Shown: positions 35,840-48,119 of the stretch, piece by piece
Position numbering within the stretch: position 1 is the stretch's first letter
Layout of the letters: each line of letters starts with the position of its first letter
Assembly (NCBI GenBank): GCA_000711775.1
Contig: ARYC01017272.1
Coordinates: forward strand, 19,292 to 83,291
Direction: 5' to 3'
DNA length: 64,000 bases
Source: Oxytricha trifallax
Lineage: Eukaryota > Ciliophora > Spirotrichea > Sporadotrichida > Oxytrichidae
Program-made: the position numbers and the translations under genes
Notes under the pieces: model-generated
Told to the model about the DNA's origin: nothing
Seen by the model: the letters and a program-made list of their open reading frames with translations, nothing else
Database searches by the model: none

Positions 35840-36940
35840 ATTACTTAAGAATCCTTAAGAAAGTCACAAATCCAAGATATGAACCTACTGCTCTTTGATT
35901 CTAACGCCCCGCTCAGCCAGCAAGACGACCCATAGCTGCTGGAGGACCCCTCAGAGGATCTAGTGCTTGACCATCTTGAGTTTGACGATCCACTACTAAC
36001 AAGGACATCTTTCAAACAGCGCTTGGGCATTCTCCTGAGCAACATTCAGATGGCGAACAGAAGTCATGGGGCCCTCTGACACGTGGTGAGTAGCATTCTT
36101 GGCACGCGCTCCACGCTCTCCCATTCGACACTAGTGGACTAGATTTTGGATAGGGTTTGTAGTATTGAGAAGGAAGATGGACGCCGCCATATTTAATGTT
36201 CTCATGATGATTCGACACACCACCAAACCATGGGTGACTTCTTGGATCCCACCACGGATGTCTCTGCACCTCTATTAAGGTAAGATTCGAGCCTTAGTTG
36301 TTCACACCATATGTAGGGAAGGAGCACAACGTAACCTATTACCTAAGATAAGCGATCAGGTGGCGAGTCCCAGCAATTATCTCAAGAAAGCCTGCTGTCC
36401 AGATAACGTTGGCTCAGAGCCGCCAAGCCAGTTGGCATCCTGAATACTCATGAGTAGCCAAAGGTAAACTCTTATGCCAAAGCACGAAGCTCTAGTGCAT
36501 TGCGCCTAGCGAAAACTATACTACTCTAGTGCTAAAGTGTATCAGAATAAACCCTTCTAAATCAGGATTCTTGGCACCCTAGTCTATGACAGTCAAACTG
36601 GCCTGTTTGGGGGCAGCACTCTACATGCGTTGGCTTAAGGTCGCATACATTAGGGCACTCACTGCATGGAGCCGACTTATGAGGACTCTGAGGGTCGAGT
36701 GATTTTGAATATTCCAACTACCTGCCGTCATCAGCAAAAGTATACCCTTGATAATCTTAGTATGGTAAACAGCTGCCTGTCCAGTTATTTGTAACTCGCT
36801 AGCTCGGGCTGTGCTCTCTCGATCGAGGTACGATAAAACTAATGTTGATTGCTGAAATAATTCGAATTCGCCTGCAACAAGCTCTCTGTAAAATTCAACA
36901 ATTTGAAAAATCCCAATTAAAGTTCTCCGAAGCTAGACAT
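35840..36940. other. GC-rich coding island (mosaic of gene pieces), unidentified
   Basis: Base composition jumps to near 50% GC inside AT-rich transposon DNA. The minus strand carries VQRHPWWDPRSHPWFGGVS followed by KYGGVHLPSQYYKPYPKSSP (about 36290-36015) and a Ser-rich frame (36045-35845). The plus strand carries open frames such as LSQESLLSRQRWLRAAKPVG (about 36377-36440) and RILGTLVYDSQTGLFGGST (about 36560-36620). Frames change every 100-300 bp, as expected from short MDSs of one or more scrambled genes. No product named. Confidence 0.4.
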
Positions 36941-36942
36941 TC

Positions 36943-37302
36943 TGAGTGCCTCCCACCAACTAAGACCCTATCAAGAATAATGAGACTGTAGACAACATCA
37001 TGAACCGAGCTGCTGAAAGAGACAAGAGACCCCTGTCAATAAGCAAGGAAAGGCAGAGAAGAGATAGCGTCATGAAGAGATTCAAGAAGGACCTGGCCAT
37101 GCTGATGCAGAGCGCCCCCCACCTCCCCCCTCAGTTCCTGCAGAGATTCAAGCCCGTCCTCACCAAGGACACCGTGGATTCGTTGATGAAGGAAGCATTA
37201 AAATTCAGACCAAAGGATGGAGAATGCGAAGAAATCAAGGACGTGGACCAGGAGAGGCAAGATCAACTAAAAACTTTGAGAGAGAGATTGAGAAATTTGT
37301 GA
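36943..37302 (+). CDS. Unidentified gene piece, C-terminal, charged helical protein
   Basis: Open from about 36943 through NNETVDNIMNRAAERDKRPL, SISKERQRRDSVMKRFKKDL, MLMQSAPHLPPQFLQRFKPV and KDTVDSLMKEALKFRPKDG to LKTLRERLRNL, ending at TGA 37300-37302. Strongly charged, probably alpha-helical, and GC-rich. Upstream exons were not identified. It is the last piece of the second island inside the older TBE. Confidence 0.55.
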
Positions 37303-37789
37303 AGTGAAATAAATGATATTAAGTTAAGAGTATTTGTATTTTGATTAATTTTATACGTCTACAAAAAATTGTAAATAACAGCATTGGGGTTTTATCTAGA
37401 TTCTTAGTTAAGCAAAGGTTTAGCTTTGATTATTCAGTACTAAGAAAAATAAATTCTTTTAACCTTTCTGGTATATTAACTAAGCATTAGAGTTTGATAT
37501 GCAGCAATTATGGTGGTTAGTTTGGAGGTATGAGGACACATTTATACTTAGTATATTGCAATAGATTTTTCAAATTTATACTTATCATTATTAATTTGGT
37601 TCCAACTTAGAAGAAAATCAGGTTGGTACTGGTACCAATTAGCTTTTGAACCATTTTGGAACTTTTCTATTTCTCATTTTGCAAATTGGTCTAATCTCTT
37701 TAATAAACCCAATAAGACAACAACCAACCATACCCTAAAAATCAAAGAACTAATAAGCCTCAAAAAGGGTTTTGGGGTTTTGAATAAGC

Positions 37790-38640
37790 ATGGTCAATTC
37801 ATATAAAATTAAAAAATTCTACAACTATTTTAGATAAAATGCAAGAAAGATTGTAATTGTAGCACATTCAGAGTTTGTTAGAGGAAATTTGGTAGGAGTA
37901 AAGAGAAGGAGTGTATTTATGATAATTAGGCATGAACTATACCAATCTCTCTTAGATGAAGCTGCTAACTTAAAATACAAACAGTAGCTCTGCGCAATTA
38001 CAAAATGCTATCTATATAATGAAAAGACGAATTTCTTATTACTAAAACTTCAAAAAATTTCTAATTTAGTTCTTTTACCATCTTTGCCTATAATCCTTAC
38101 TATTAAGGTTTTTTTATAAATCTTTTATATTTTTTCTAATTTATCAAAGTAATTTTTTATTTTTCTCAAAATCATTTGATTTCTACGATTGGGGTTTCAC
38201 TTTTTTGGGTAACTAATTATCATTTTACTAATTAAAAAGAAAACAATAATTAAATTCATTCTGGTCATTGATTTTTGCGGGGGTTTATTTTAAAAAATCA
38301 TTTAAGTTATTTTTAATTTAAAATTATATGAAAAATTTTAAGACTTGTATATGAATTTTTTCTAGCCATTCTTACTTGTTGATGGTACACAATTCTCAAA
38401 AAATAAAGTGAAGCTTTTTTTCAATATAAACATCAATATAAAATAAAATAAAATAAAAAATATATAAATATTTAAAAAAGAATCAAAGTCTTAATATTGA
38501 GGTGATTTATATTGAGCTTACCAAATTCACAATTATCACTACAGGTTTATATATTAATTTATAAATTCTACTATTAATAAACTTATAATATTTTAGAGGA
38601 GTCACAATGACTTTCAAAGTTAGATAATTCAATCTTATCT
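37790..38640. other. AT-rich DNA, no gene seen
   Basis: Nothing supportable. Confidence 0.5.
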
Positions 38641-38719
38641 ATTGATTAATTGTTGTTTTAGTTGAATTCAGATTGCATTTAAAAGTTAATACTTTATCCA
38701 GAATAATCTTATCCTTAAA

Positions 38720-38915
38720 ATCCATAGTCAAATTCTTGCTCTTAATCAAATTATTGCTAATATTAAAACTACTACTCTTATTCAAATCCTTGGACTTAAT
38801 CGAATTCTTACTATGATTCAAGCTACTACTCTTATTAAAATTATTGTACTTAATCGATTTCTTGATATGATTCTAAATACTACTCTTATTGATCTTCTTG
38901 CTCTTAATTTCCACC
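38720..38915. repeat. 54-bp tandem repeat, about 3-3.5 copies
   Basis: Units share CTACTACTCTTATT...CTTAATCGA(A/T)TTCTT...ATGATTC. The period is divisible by three, and both strands stay open across it (minus strand reads NSIKSKDLNKSSSF and variants). A short repetitive protein piece is possible but unsupported. Confidence 0.6.
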
Positions 38916-39159
38916 CTTATTCAAATTATCTTAAACTTTTTAACTATCTTCATCAATTTTCAATTACATTTACAGATAAAAGTCTTTTTTTTCTTGTTCA
39001 AAAATGTCTTTATCTCTTTAGAGTTACTTCTATTGCATATCTATCTCGAGTAGTTTCTAGGCAATATCAGATAAAATATCAAAAGTCTTGTTCTTCACTT
39101 TTTGTTCGAACTTTTATTAAATATATATACATATACATATACTCCCCCCTTTCAAAATA

Positions 39160-40135
39160 GTAAATCCCATTATAAATAATTCAATTTCCTTTTAAAAAAT
39201 TAAATAACTAATTTTTACTATATCTTTTGAATATTTTAAAAAGTAACAAAAAAAATTAAAATTTTTTTTATATGATATTTTAGTAATTATTAAGAAGTTT
39301 AAGTTAAATTATTTTTTAGAATTTAAATTAGAATAATATATATTTATTTTAATATTTGAAGCAGGGGTGGTAATGTTAAATTTAATCATTTTAATATATT
39401 TATATGTAATAATGAAAATTATTACTTATATATACAGTATTCATTAAATTAATATTTAATAAATAATGTCGAAGTCCATTTGTGTCTAAAAATGATTATT
39501 TAAATGGTATAAATTTTTATTATTTAAAAAGGGAAAAATTGACATTTTATTGATAAATTTTTAATTGTTTAAATTCATTCTTTGAAAAATATTAAAATTG
39601 TTATGTATTATATGTAATTTCACCCTAAATGTTTTTAAATTTCAAATTTTAAATTAATTATTAAAGCTTTTAAATTATTCTAATAGTGCAAAATTGCCGC
39701 TAAATATTGCAGTAGCTGCCTATACATTAAATTTTATACCTAATTAAAATTCAAATCAGACCTTTAAAGGGCGGTATTTTATTTAAATGTTCATCAAGGT
39801 AGGTTGTTTGCAACCCTATTCTTCATTGGTTGTTTTATTTGATTGTGAACGGGCATCCATCATCAAAATAATTAATATAAGAAATTTGATTTAATATATA
39901 TATATATATATATTATACTAAAGTATAAATTATAAATATTATTAAAACTTTAAACGTCTACTAATCTAATTCATATGTATCATATAAGAAAAATGGGAGA
40001 TTTTAATGGAAAGTAGATAAGTAAAATACACAAGTAGAAAATGAATTATCATTATAATATTTTAAAAAATTAGGATAATTTGATTTGCTATAAATAAAAT
40101 AGGTAACAAATTTCTGATATAAATTTTTATTCGTT
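39160..40135. other. AT-rich spacer, partly homologous to the Ku80 upstream region
   Basis: Contains a (TA)n run near 39895-39912. On the minus strand, GATGATGGATGC (39853 region) and flanking bases match the short ORF at 5021. No gene. Confidence 0.5.
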
Positions 40136-40139
40136 CATA

Positions 40140-43100
40140 TAGGTACCTATCTTAGTCATATAATATACTGATAATAATAACATATAGAATAGGTTCAAAC
40201 AGTTTTAAGTTCCGTGAAAATGATCTTTGAATAAAAAGTAAGTATTTTATACATTTGTTACAAAATCAGAACTTTAAACTATTATTTTAAACAGCATTTC
40301 TTCACACAAGTTCCCGTATTTTATGTTTTTATTTATGTTTAATGAAACTGTAGTTACTGTATGCTGCTTTTCATGAAATCTCAAAATATCCCTGACCGAA
40401 GTTTACTTTTTTCAGTACATACACGTCACTACTTATAGGGATATGCACAATCTGGACTTATTATCGCTCCGCCAATTAGAGCAGATTCAGTGCGATTTTT
40501 TAAATAATTTTTAATAAGCATTTGCTTTTGGTAATGAATTTTAATTAATAAAAATAAATGATTTGAAAAGAAATTAAATTATTTAAAAAAGGCGCCTATT
40601 AAAGACAACTGTGATTTATTTGAAGAACCGATAGTTTGTATTAACATGTTTTTCAGGCACTGTGATGAGAGAAAAGCATATAAAAGAGTTTTCTATCACA
40701 AATTTTTGAAAGATAGACTCAATACGAGCAGAAAGTGCTCTAACAAGTGATACTACCAATAAGAAGGATGTAATACTTAATATTGTCACTCTGGACTTTT
40801 GTGAAAACCTGTCAGAAGGTTTAATTATTTTTTTGTTAATATAATTAATTACATTCCTGTAAAAATATCCCCTTATATTTATTTGATTTAAATGTAATAA
40901 ACAATATTGATCTAAAATTATAAGATGAGGACGGGGATGAAGAAGATGGAAAACTAATCAATGTAAGAAGAATAAACTAATTATGTAGCCAAATGAAAAA
41001 TAGCCTAATTCAAAAATAAAAAGTTCGTTTCTGAATAGACTGAAAAGGTTATAGGAGCCATCTTCCCAGCTTAAGTTGCAATTGAAATTTAATAGTAGTC
41101 CAATATGAGAGAATTGATACCAGAACTAAGTAAAACAAATAAATTCAAGTTTGTCCTAAATTAATATTTAAATCATGATTTACAGAGGCAACTTGGATAT
41201 TTCAAAGAATTGCAAATTGAATGTGCTAATCTACTCTCGTACTCGTGAAGAATTTTTACCCATTCTCATGAAACACTCATTAGTTGCAGAATCCAAGAAC
41301 ATAAAAGTGGGGTTTGCGAAAGTTTAGACACAGATGGCTATCGATGATCTTGATAAAATTACAATTCCATCAGAACAGGATATAAAGGCATTTAACTATG
41401 AAAAATAGATTGTGTCAATTGCTATAGAAAATGATAATGTACTCAAATATAGCCTGCAATAGACGGAGAACAAAATTAATATCATTTGGTTAATTTTAAT
41501 TATGCTCTAATATACCTACTTTTGTTTATGGAATTTTAATAAAACATTGGGCATCGAATATGTAGACGACAAAGACATCAAGCTCCAGAGTAGTTACTGT
41601 GAAAAGTAATTTAAGTTGTTAGGATTCACTGACGATCAAAGTTCCTTGTCATCATTTCTTAGCAGATGTCTATTAAGAAGGTCTTTTAATGAAAGAGCAT
41701 TTGCAGTTTTGGTATATGCTGTGATTGAAACCCACAGAATACTCATTACTAGAATTATCGAGAGGAAAAATTATTATCTTAAGCTGGTACTCTACTCTCA
41801 TAATCTTATATTTTAATTATATTCCAAAAGTAATTGATCAATTAATATCCACTTTTATTATTTGTGAATTTTTATCAGTAAGAAGAAGCCAATACTGTAT
41901 ATGGCTAACTCCCAACAAATGAAGAGAAACGTGATTACCAATTTCTTTCTCTCTATCCAGCATCACGTAATCATATGCAGGCAGCCATGGAACTTATAAA
42001 AGCACTAGATTTTCACAAAAAAAGACGTAAATGATATATGAATTGCTATTATTTTAATTTTTCAATGAGCCAAAAGTTGATGAACAGACAAGCACTATTT
42101 GACATTCGACCCTGTTCTCAAGTATTATAATCAAATCGTCGAGCATAGAATGACTCACCTGAGGAGCAAGTTTTGCAAGATCTCAATAAAGCAAATATTA
42201 ATAAAAGTTTAATAATCAAAATACTATTTTAATTTTAGTAAATAATTAAAATTTTTTACTAAAAATTAATATAATTATATTTCAATAATTTTGACAGAAT
42301 ATATAAATTAAATCCAAATAAATTGTTAAAATATAATTAAAAAATATATTAAAATGCATAATTATTGTTAATTTTTAATGCAAAATAAAATTATATAATA
42401 CTTTTATTTTGAAAAAGTGATGCTATATTTTGCAAATCGAGTCAGAAAAATATTTTCTTTAATATAAAATAATTTAAGCCATTGCAGAATATGTAAATAC
42501 AGATAAGGAACTGTTCACCCATGCCTAAGAGGAAGCAAGCGCCTTTGAAGAAGCATTCAAGCCGGAGCACAACAACGAGAAAGAGAATAAGAAACGTAAG
42601 AGACATCGCCCAGAGAGACAACAGAGGAGGAAGCAATCATAGCCATGATGAAACTGATCTAGAACGGAGGTGGCTTTGAATTCAAAGACAACGATGGAGC
42701 TGTAAAAGAGATCGGCAGTGTGAATCCCATAGAAGACTTCAAGAAAATGGTCACAGACAGGAAAGTGGATAGAGTGGGCACTGCTATCGATCAGATGAAG
42801 GACATGATCACTAAGTTAGTCAATAACAGTCTGAATGGGGACTTGTATCACAAAGCCATAGAGTGTCTGGCATCTCTGAGGGAGGCTTGTATCACAGAAG
42901 ATGAAGCATAGGAATTCAATCTGTTTATGGAATAGCGAGAGCACGGTATACATCTGTTCTATTATCAAATTAATAATATCTAAAAAGTAAAATATTAAAT
43001 AAATTATTTTATTTAAAATTAAAAGTTTTAGAGAAATTTAATGTTTTTATTTTAAATAGAAACAATTAACATTTTATATACTTATTAATAATAAAAAAAT

Positions 43101-43850
43101 AACGTTATATTTAAAACTAGACAACAATTTTGCTCGTACTTTCATAAAATGTGGCCGAATTATATTTATTTTACAAATAAACTTACTTATTATATGAATA
43201 ATTTGTTTTTAATTAATATAGTATACAATATCTAAATAGAATATTGCATTTAACAATAACAATAAATTCTTCGATCTGATTGTCAATGAAAATAATAAAT
43301 CTCATTACCAAAGACGAGTCTAGCAACAGTTCCACAACAGCTGAGAAAGCTAGACTGATCTATATTTTTATAATTTTTAATATTTATATTAATTTCTGAT
43401 GATGGATGCAGATATTAAAAAATTGAGGGGGGAAGTTTCTTGCTCCTTCGGAAGTTTCCTGCCCATACATAAAAATATGTAATTTTTATTATTTTTAAAG
43501 AATCTTTATCATCAATTATAATATTATATTTTTAATTTAGCTTCAAATATCATTTCTAGCTTGATAATGAATTTACAATTTGATGAAAATTACATTAATT
43601 ATTAATAAAAAACAATTATATAGCCTTGTTTATAATACTTAATTTGATAAAGAATAATAATGTACCTTGAAAATTTTATATCAATAAAAGTTGTTTAGTC
43701 CATGATTATGGTAATTGAAATGGAAATTTATTAATTTTAAATATTTTATTGCCAAAAATTAATGTTGGGGCAGGAAATATCCCCCCAAAAAAATTATATA
43801 TTTTCCAGTCAAGTCAAAAATCTGCGTCATATCGTGAATTTTAATCAAGT
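40140..43850 (+). pseudogene. Decayed Ku80 copy
   Basis: Tracks the functional-looking Ku80 at 1327-4842 piece by piece, including IES and intron positions: relic of the first vWA exon (about 40150-40240), QLEQIQCDF (about 40470), VTLDFCENLSEG (about 40790), FVSEQTEKVIGAIFPAQV (about 41030), LDISKNCKLNVLIYSRTREE (about 41195), LLGFTDDQSS (about 41620), the AATGA-flanked IES (about 42030-42070), and VDRVGTAIDQMKDMITKLVN (about 42760). A tail relic lies at 43270-43360 and the final short piece near 43820-43850. In-frame TGAs, a lost start region and missing vWA loops indicate a pseudogene. Confidence 0.85.
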
Positions 43851-43899
43851 AAATACACTTCTTTTTTTTAGTACAAAACTTTTATCTGTAATTATAGAT

Positions 43900-45490
43900 T
43901 AATATCTTGAAGGTTTTCGTTCTTTTTATTTATTTGATAAAATTTTCTAGTCTAGCTGTCTCGCCTATAAAACTAGATGTTTCCTACGTATGGCTGTCTA
44001 TCATTTAAAAAAACATTCGCTAGTTCTAAATTTACATATAATTTAAATATAAATATATTCTCTTAATATAACAAATTTTAAGAGTTATATCAATATTTAT
44101 TTATAGTTCTTGCACATTTAGTAAAAATGAAATTTTAAAAGTATTTGAAAATATAATAATTGTTCGATTATTGTTTTTTATGAATTTATATAGACAATTT
44201 AAATAGAGATTATGAATTTTCACAATTTTTATAAATGCTATTCTAAGAAATTATAAAAAATTATATAATTTATTTAATTCAATCAAATTAAACATATATA
44301 TTTGTTTTTTTAGTAATTATTAATTCTCCTGTGTATATTTTGTGCATTTAATATAATAGAAGTCGTACTGATGAAATACACCGAATAATTAAGCGAGGAC
44401 TCCGACTGTGTAAAAATGATAGACATTCAACTTATGAAGGCCTCCCATGTAGTTATTTACGCATTTATCATTGTCAATTAAATCTTGTGATACGAATTAT
44501 TAAATTAATCTGACAACTTCTTCTCCAATGGCAGATTCAGCCTGCTACTTATAGGCAACATGTAATGTATGGCACCTTTTCTTGGGAGTTTAGCGAGTTG
44601 ATGATCAAAGGCACTGTTCATTCCAAATAGCTCACCCTTGAATACTTCATTAACATAGTAGAAAGTGGGTTGTTATTAATGTGCTCCAATAAATGATCTT
44701 CGTTTACAACTGAAGCTTGATGTGTTCAAAAACATAGCCTCTGTTTCATTGCTTCAAAGGGCTTGGCATTAAAAAGTGATCTGTGGCTTCCATACTGGGA
44801 TAATGAATGACACAACAAAGTCTTCAGAAATCACATCGTTCAAATTGTCAGATGGTCTTATTCTTTAATCCTTTACGAAATATTGATTGGGATTTCTAAC
44901 ATAAGTGACAACGTTCGGCGATAGCTCTCTGCAACAAGCTTGCCAATCAAATTAATTAAAGTAATCTGAGTTAATAATATATTATAAGTTTTAATTGAAT
45001 AGATCAAAGTCAAAATATAGCAATAATTTCCCCCCCTGAATACCTTAGTAATTTACGTAAGCTCCCTTATATCATCTGCCTTTCCATAGAATATGTTTTT
45101 TACAGGAATTGTCCAATCAATGTTCAAATACAACCTAAGGGTAATATAAAATCTCAATTTTACTAAGTCATAAAACAAGATTGATTAATTTTTATTAACT
45201 AAGGACAAGTCCAGCAACTGCGTTACCTTTATTCCCAAGACAAATTATAACATAGATACCTCTGCTGGCAGAGTGATAAATATCGATAGTGTCGTAATCA
45301 GCACCTGCTCTCACAACATCTTCAACTTTGCTTAATTTATACTCTCAATAAATAATTGATAAGATCATTTGATAAAAATATGTAAACTATTGGCGCATGA
45401 ATAATTTCTTGAGGGATTAAGTTGAGCTAACTACCAAACGTTTGGCTGGAAGTCAGCCATGGTCTTTACCAGGGATTCACCATTTCGATT
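43900..45490 (-). pseudogene. Decayed 3-phosphoglycerate dehydrogenase copy
   Basis: Minus-strand homologue of the gene at 1-1256, tail-to-tail with the Ku80 relic, as in the original. Recognisable stretches: VRAGADYDTIDIYHSASRGI (about 45330-45270), the LGLILSIDRR region mutated (about 45130), IGKLVAES-like (about 44950), VVNEDHLLEH (about 44710) and AFDHQLAKLPRK (about 44600). The C-terminal piece is near 43935-44000. It preserves N-terminal coding sequence that lies outside the window for copy 1. Many frame breaks. A TBE remnant begins immediately upstream at 45502. Confidence 0.82.
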
Positions 45491-46998
45491 GTTCTCGTAA
45501 TTAAAACCCCAAAACCCCTTAATAGTTTTATAGTTCTTTTGAAAGTCATGAGTAATGAATCAGGGTTACTTTGGAGTATAAAGTATCATTTTCATACTGA
45601 TTTGAAATACAAAAAATTTAAAATTAACATTCTTACAACCCTTTGAGTAAAGAAATTTAGATATATGTTTGAAAATTTTGTAAGGAAATGGTATAATTTA
45701 TAACATAACTTAAAAAAAAAGATTTTCCTACTTTTCATAACTGATCAATTTATTAATCATATTTAATAAAATAAACACTTCATTCATTAATAAAATTGAT
45801 TTAAAACCATTTAAAAAATTAAGATTTATAGCTATATATTTTTTCTTTAGCTTTCACATAGAGTTAACAAAATGTTCTCAGTGTTTATTTCAAAGTGTTC
45901 TTGTAAAGTTTTAGGCATAAATAAATAAAATAATCTAAATATTAAAGATATAATATATTTTAAAGATATTATTTTATCCAAATGACTCATAAATATAAAT
46001 TTTAAAGAGCATAGATGTGTGTCAATCTTAAAATAATGTATTTCCAGCATCAATAATAAATAAATCAACTATTCAATATAGATATATATTAGGAGGTTAA
46101 TTATATTGTCTATCTTGTAGTAAGATATTGAAATTGTAAACAAGTATTATATATGGATTTACATTTTGACAATAAGTTTCATTATAATAGCACATAATTA
46201 TTCAATAATTAAATTAAAAGGGGACCTCCTAATAATGTTTTAATTTAATTAGGAGTTTTGTTAAGTCAAAAATTATATTAGAAGCGCCTAAATTATAAAA
46301 AATATAATTTTCCTAACAAAACCACTGAACTTTATATGAGGGACTTCTTAAATAATAAAACTATATTGGGAGTATATTAATTATAAAATAAGCACTTCAA
46401 TTATCTAATTTTATATTTTGAATGATTAATGCTATTTTTATAAAGTTAAGCAAATTATATCAAGAATTAAAGATTAAATAAATTTCATAAAATATATTTG
46501 GGTACTGACGTCACCGTTCGCTACCTGACGTCACCATTCGAGACATGACGTCACAGCTCGTACATGACGTCAGGGCATACCTAGTGACGTCAGGACATAC
46601 CATACATGACGTCAGGACTCGCTACATGGACTCATGCCTTTGTCAAAGATTTTTATATTATGAAATTTAGTAAAAAATCAAAATTAGATTTATTATTATT
46701 AATATCGAATTTGAAAACAATAAAAATCTCTAAAGAACTATTAAAGAAATTTTTTGCTATTTTTTATGTAAATATCAATTATTTTATTTAAGGATTATAT
46801 TCTTTACGATCACATTAAACAAATATTCAGATTACCTATTCTAACGATTTTTAATTGTCTTTTGATATAGTCTTAGTGTTACAAATAAGTTGGTATATAC
46901 AATATATTTTTTAAAACCCCAAATATTTTAATTTAAAAATATTTAGTATATAATCTTTTTTGTTAGAAACTTATTTGATTTAAATAAGTATAACAAAA

Positions 46999-47911
46999 AA
47001 GATTGGAAACTATTTGATCTTATCCATGGAAATCACTTCTCAGGAGAGATGATGGAAACGATATCAAAGCAGATGGAGGAATACAATTCAATTAAAATAA
47101 ATTGTGAATCATGATTATGCCACCAATAGTCATGAATGACAAAGGGATTTAAAGCCTGAAGAAAATCATTGGGTCTCTCGACAATGGCAAGTACTGGCGA
47201 GACACAGATGCGGTGGAAGGCGTAGTTATTCATATAAGCTGCTAGAGTAATTTATAGAATAGCAAATACTGGGGGATTCTGAAAATCAAGAAAGGAACTT
47301 AGTCTCTGGAAATACATGACACAAGGATATCAATAGGGAGCTTGGCTCTCATACAAAAGCATTTAGGCAGGTTAAGTGAAGTTCTAGAAGAGACTGTTGG
47401 GAAGGAATTCAAAATCTACAAATTAAATAGTTTGGCAAATACGAACTAAGTGAAAGATATTGAAGACTGCAGGATTATGGCGATTCTAATATCTCACCAC
47501 CTAGCTATGGAATTGCAAGGTGAACCAGTATTTCAAATGTTCGTTAAAGACTGGATAAATATGTAGAGATACTACATGATGACCTGGAATAGGGATTCAT
47601 GAAGATGGAGATCGCTAGATCAGGAATTGCACGGAGTGACGAAGAGATGGGGAGAGAAACCAAAAAAAAGAACAACAAAATATGAGCTTGCTAACGAGAG
47701 ATTAGAGACCTACATATTCAACACCTAGATTGATTAATGGGACGAAGTAGTAATGAGAGAAGACCCAATAGGATAAATAGAGAGGGAGCTTGTAGCAAGC
47801 GAATATATATTCAGTCAGTTAATGGACGAAATCCCGGAAGTAGAGGTACTCCTATTTGGCAATGAGGTGAAAACCAGCAAGAAAAGAGGGAAGAGGAGGC
47901 AGTCAACATGA
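46999..47911 (+). pseudogene. Ulp1-like (C48) cysteine protease relic inside the TGACGTCA element
   Basis: The main frame from 47111 reads MIMPPIVMNDKGIQSLKKII, KYWRDTDAVEGVVIHISC, SKYWGILKIKKGTQSLEIHD, SIGSLALIQKHLGRLSEVLE, NQVKDIEDCRIMAILISHHL and then, past a TGA at 47600, RWRSLDQELHGVTKRWGEK to EVLLFGNEVKTSKKRGKRRQ, stopping at 47909-47911. The pattern 'YWGILKI...LEIHD ... DIEDCRI' resembles the HW..L.ID...YDS / DCG core of Ulp1/SENP proteases, but His is replaced by Tyr and DCG by DCR, so catalysis is doubtful. An upstream frame (about 46999-47100, GEMMETISKQMEEYNSIKI) probably belongs to it after a frameshift. Ulp1 domains are known in Mutator-like transposons. Confidence 0.5.
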
Positions 47912-48111
47912 GCACTGATGACAACAAGAATAACAGCCTAGAAGGAACAGAGAAACAATCGAGAGTAATAGATGACTTGGAAGGAAGTGGATAGGTGAAT
48001 CAAGTATAAAAAGTATAAGATAGAATCAATCACGAGGAACCGCAACTGTCCACGTTCAAATAAAAACAGATCACTATAATATACTTTGGATAATTTATTG
48101 CACGCACCTGA
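47908..48111 (+). CDS. Small ORF overlapping the protease relic by ATGA, unknown
   Basis: MSTDDNKNNSLEGTEKQSR... 67 codons to TGA at 48109-48111. Its ATG overlaps the preceding TGA (ATGA at 47908-47911). Acidic/Gln-rich, with no recognised domain. It could be the tail of the upstream protein in a shifted frame. Confidence 0.3.
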
Positions 48112-48119
48112 TATTTAAA

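Larger units (their letters stand above)
34473..37782 (-). mobile_element. Right portion of an older, disrupted TBE with a second coding island
   Basis: Resumes directly after the inserted TBE. It contains a decayed kinase relic (-), a TAG microsatellite, a GC-rich coding island, a GGTACC-repeat spacer like the one between TBE genes (about 37610-37650), and a TBE right end (CCCTAAAAATCAAAGAACTA...GGGTTTTGGGGTTTTG) finishing at 37782. The left end is probably at 27546. No matching 3-bp duplication was found between those two ends, so the pairing is an inference. Transposase and 22-kDa genes are missing. Confidence 0.6.

Noticed and set aside
36437..36858. Single plus-strand gene of about 140 codons
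   Set aside because: With only one stop codon in the code, frames of this length arise by chance, especially in GC-richer DNA. Neighbouring frames are equally open, so it is reported only as part of the island.
46500..46630. CRISPR-like array (about 20-bp periodic repeats)
   Set aside because: Only an 8-bp core is constant, the units are mirrored at the other end of the element and there is a target duplication. It is a transposon terminus.
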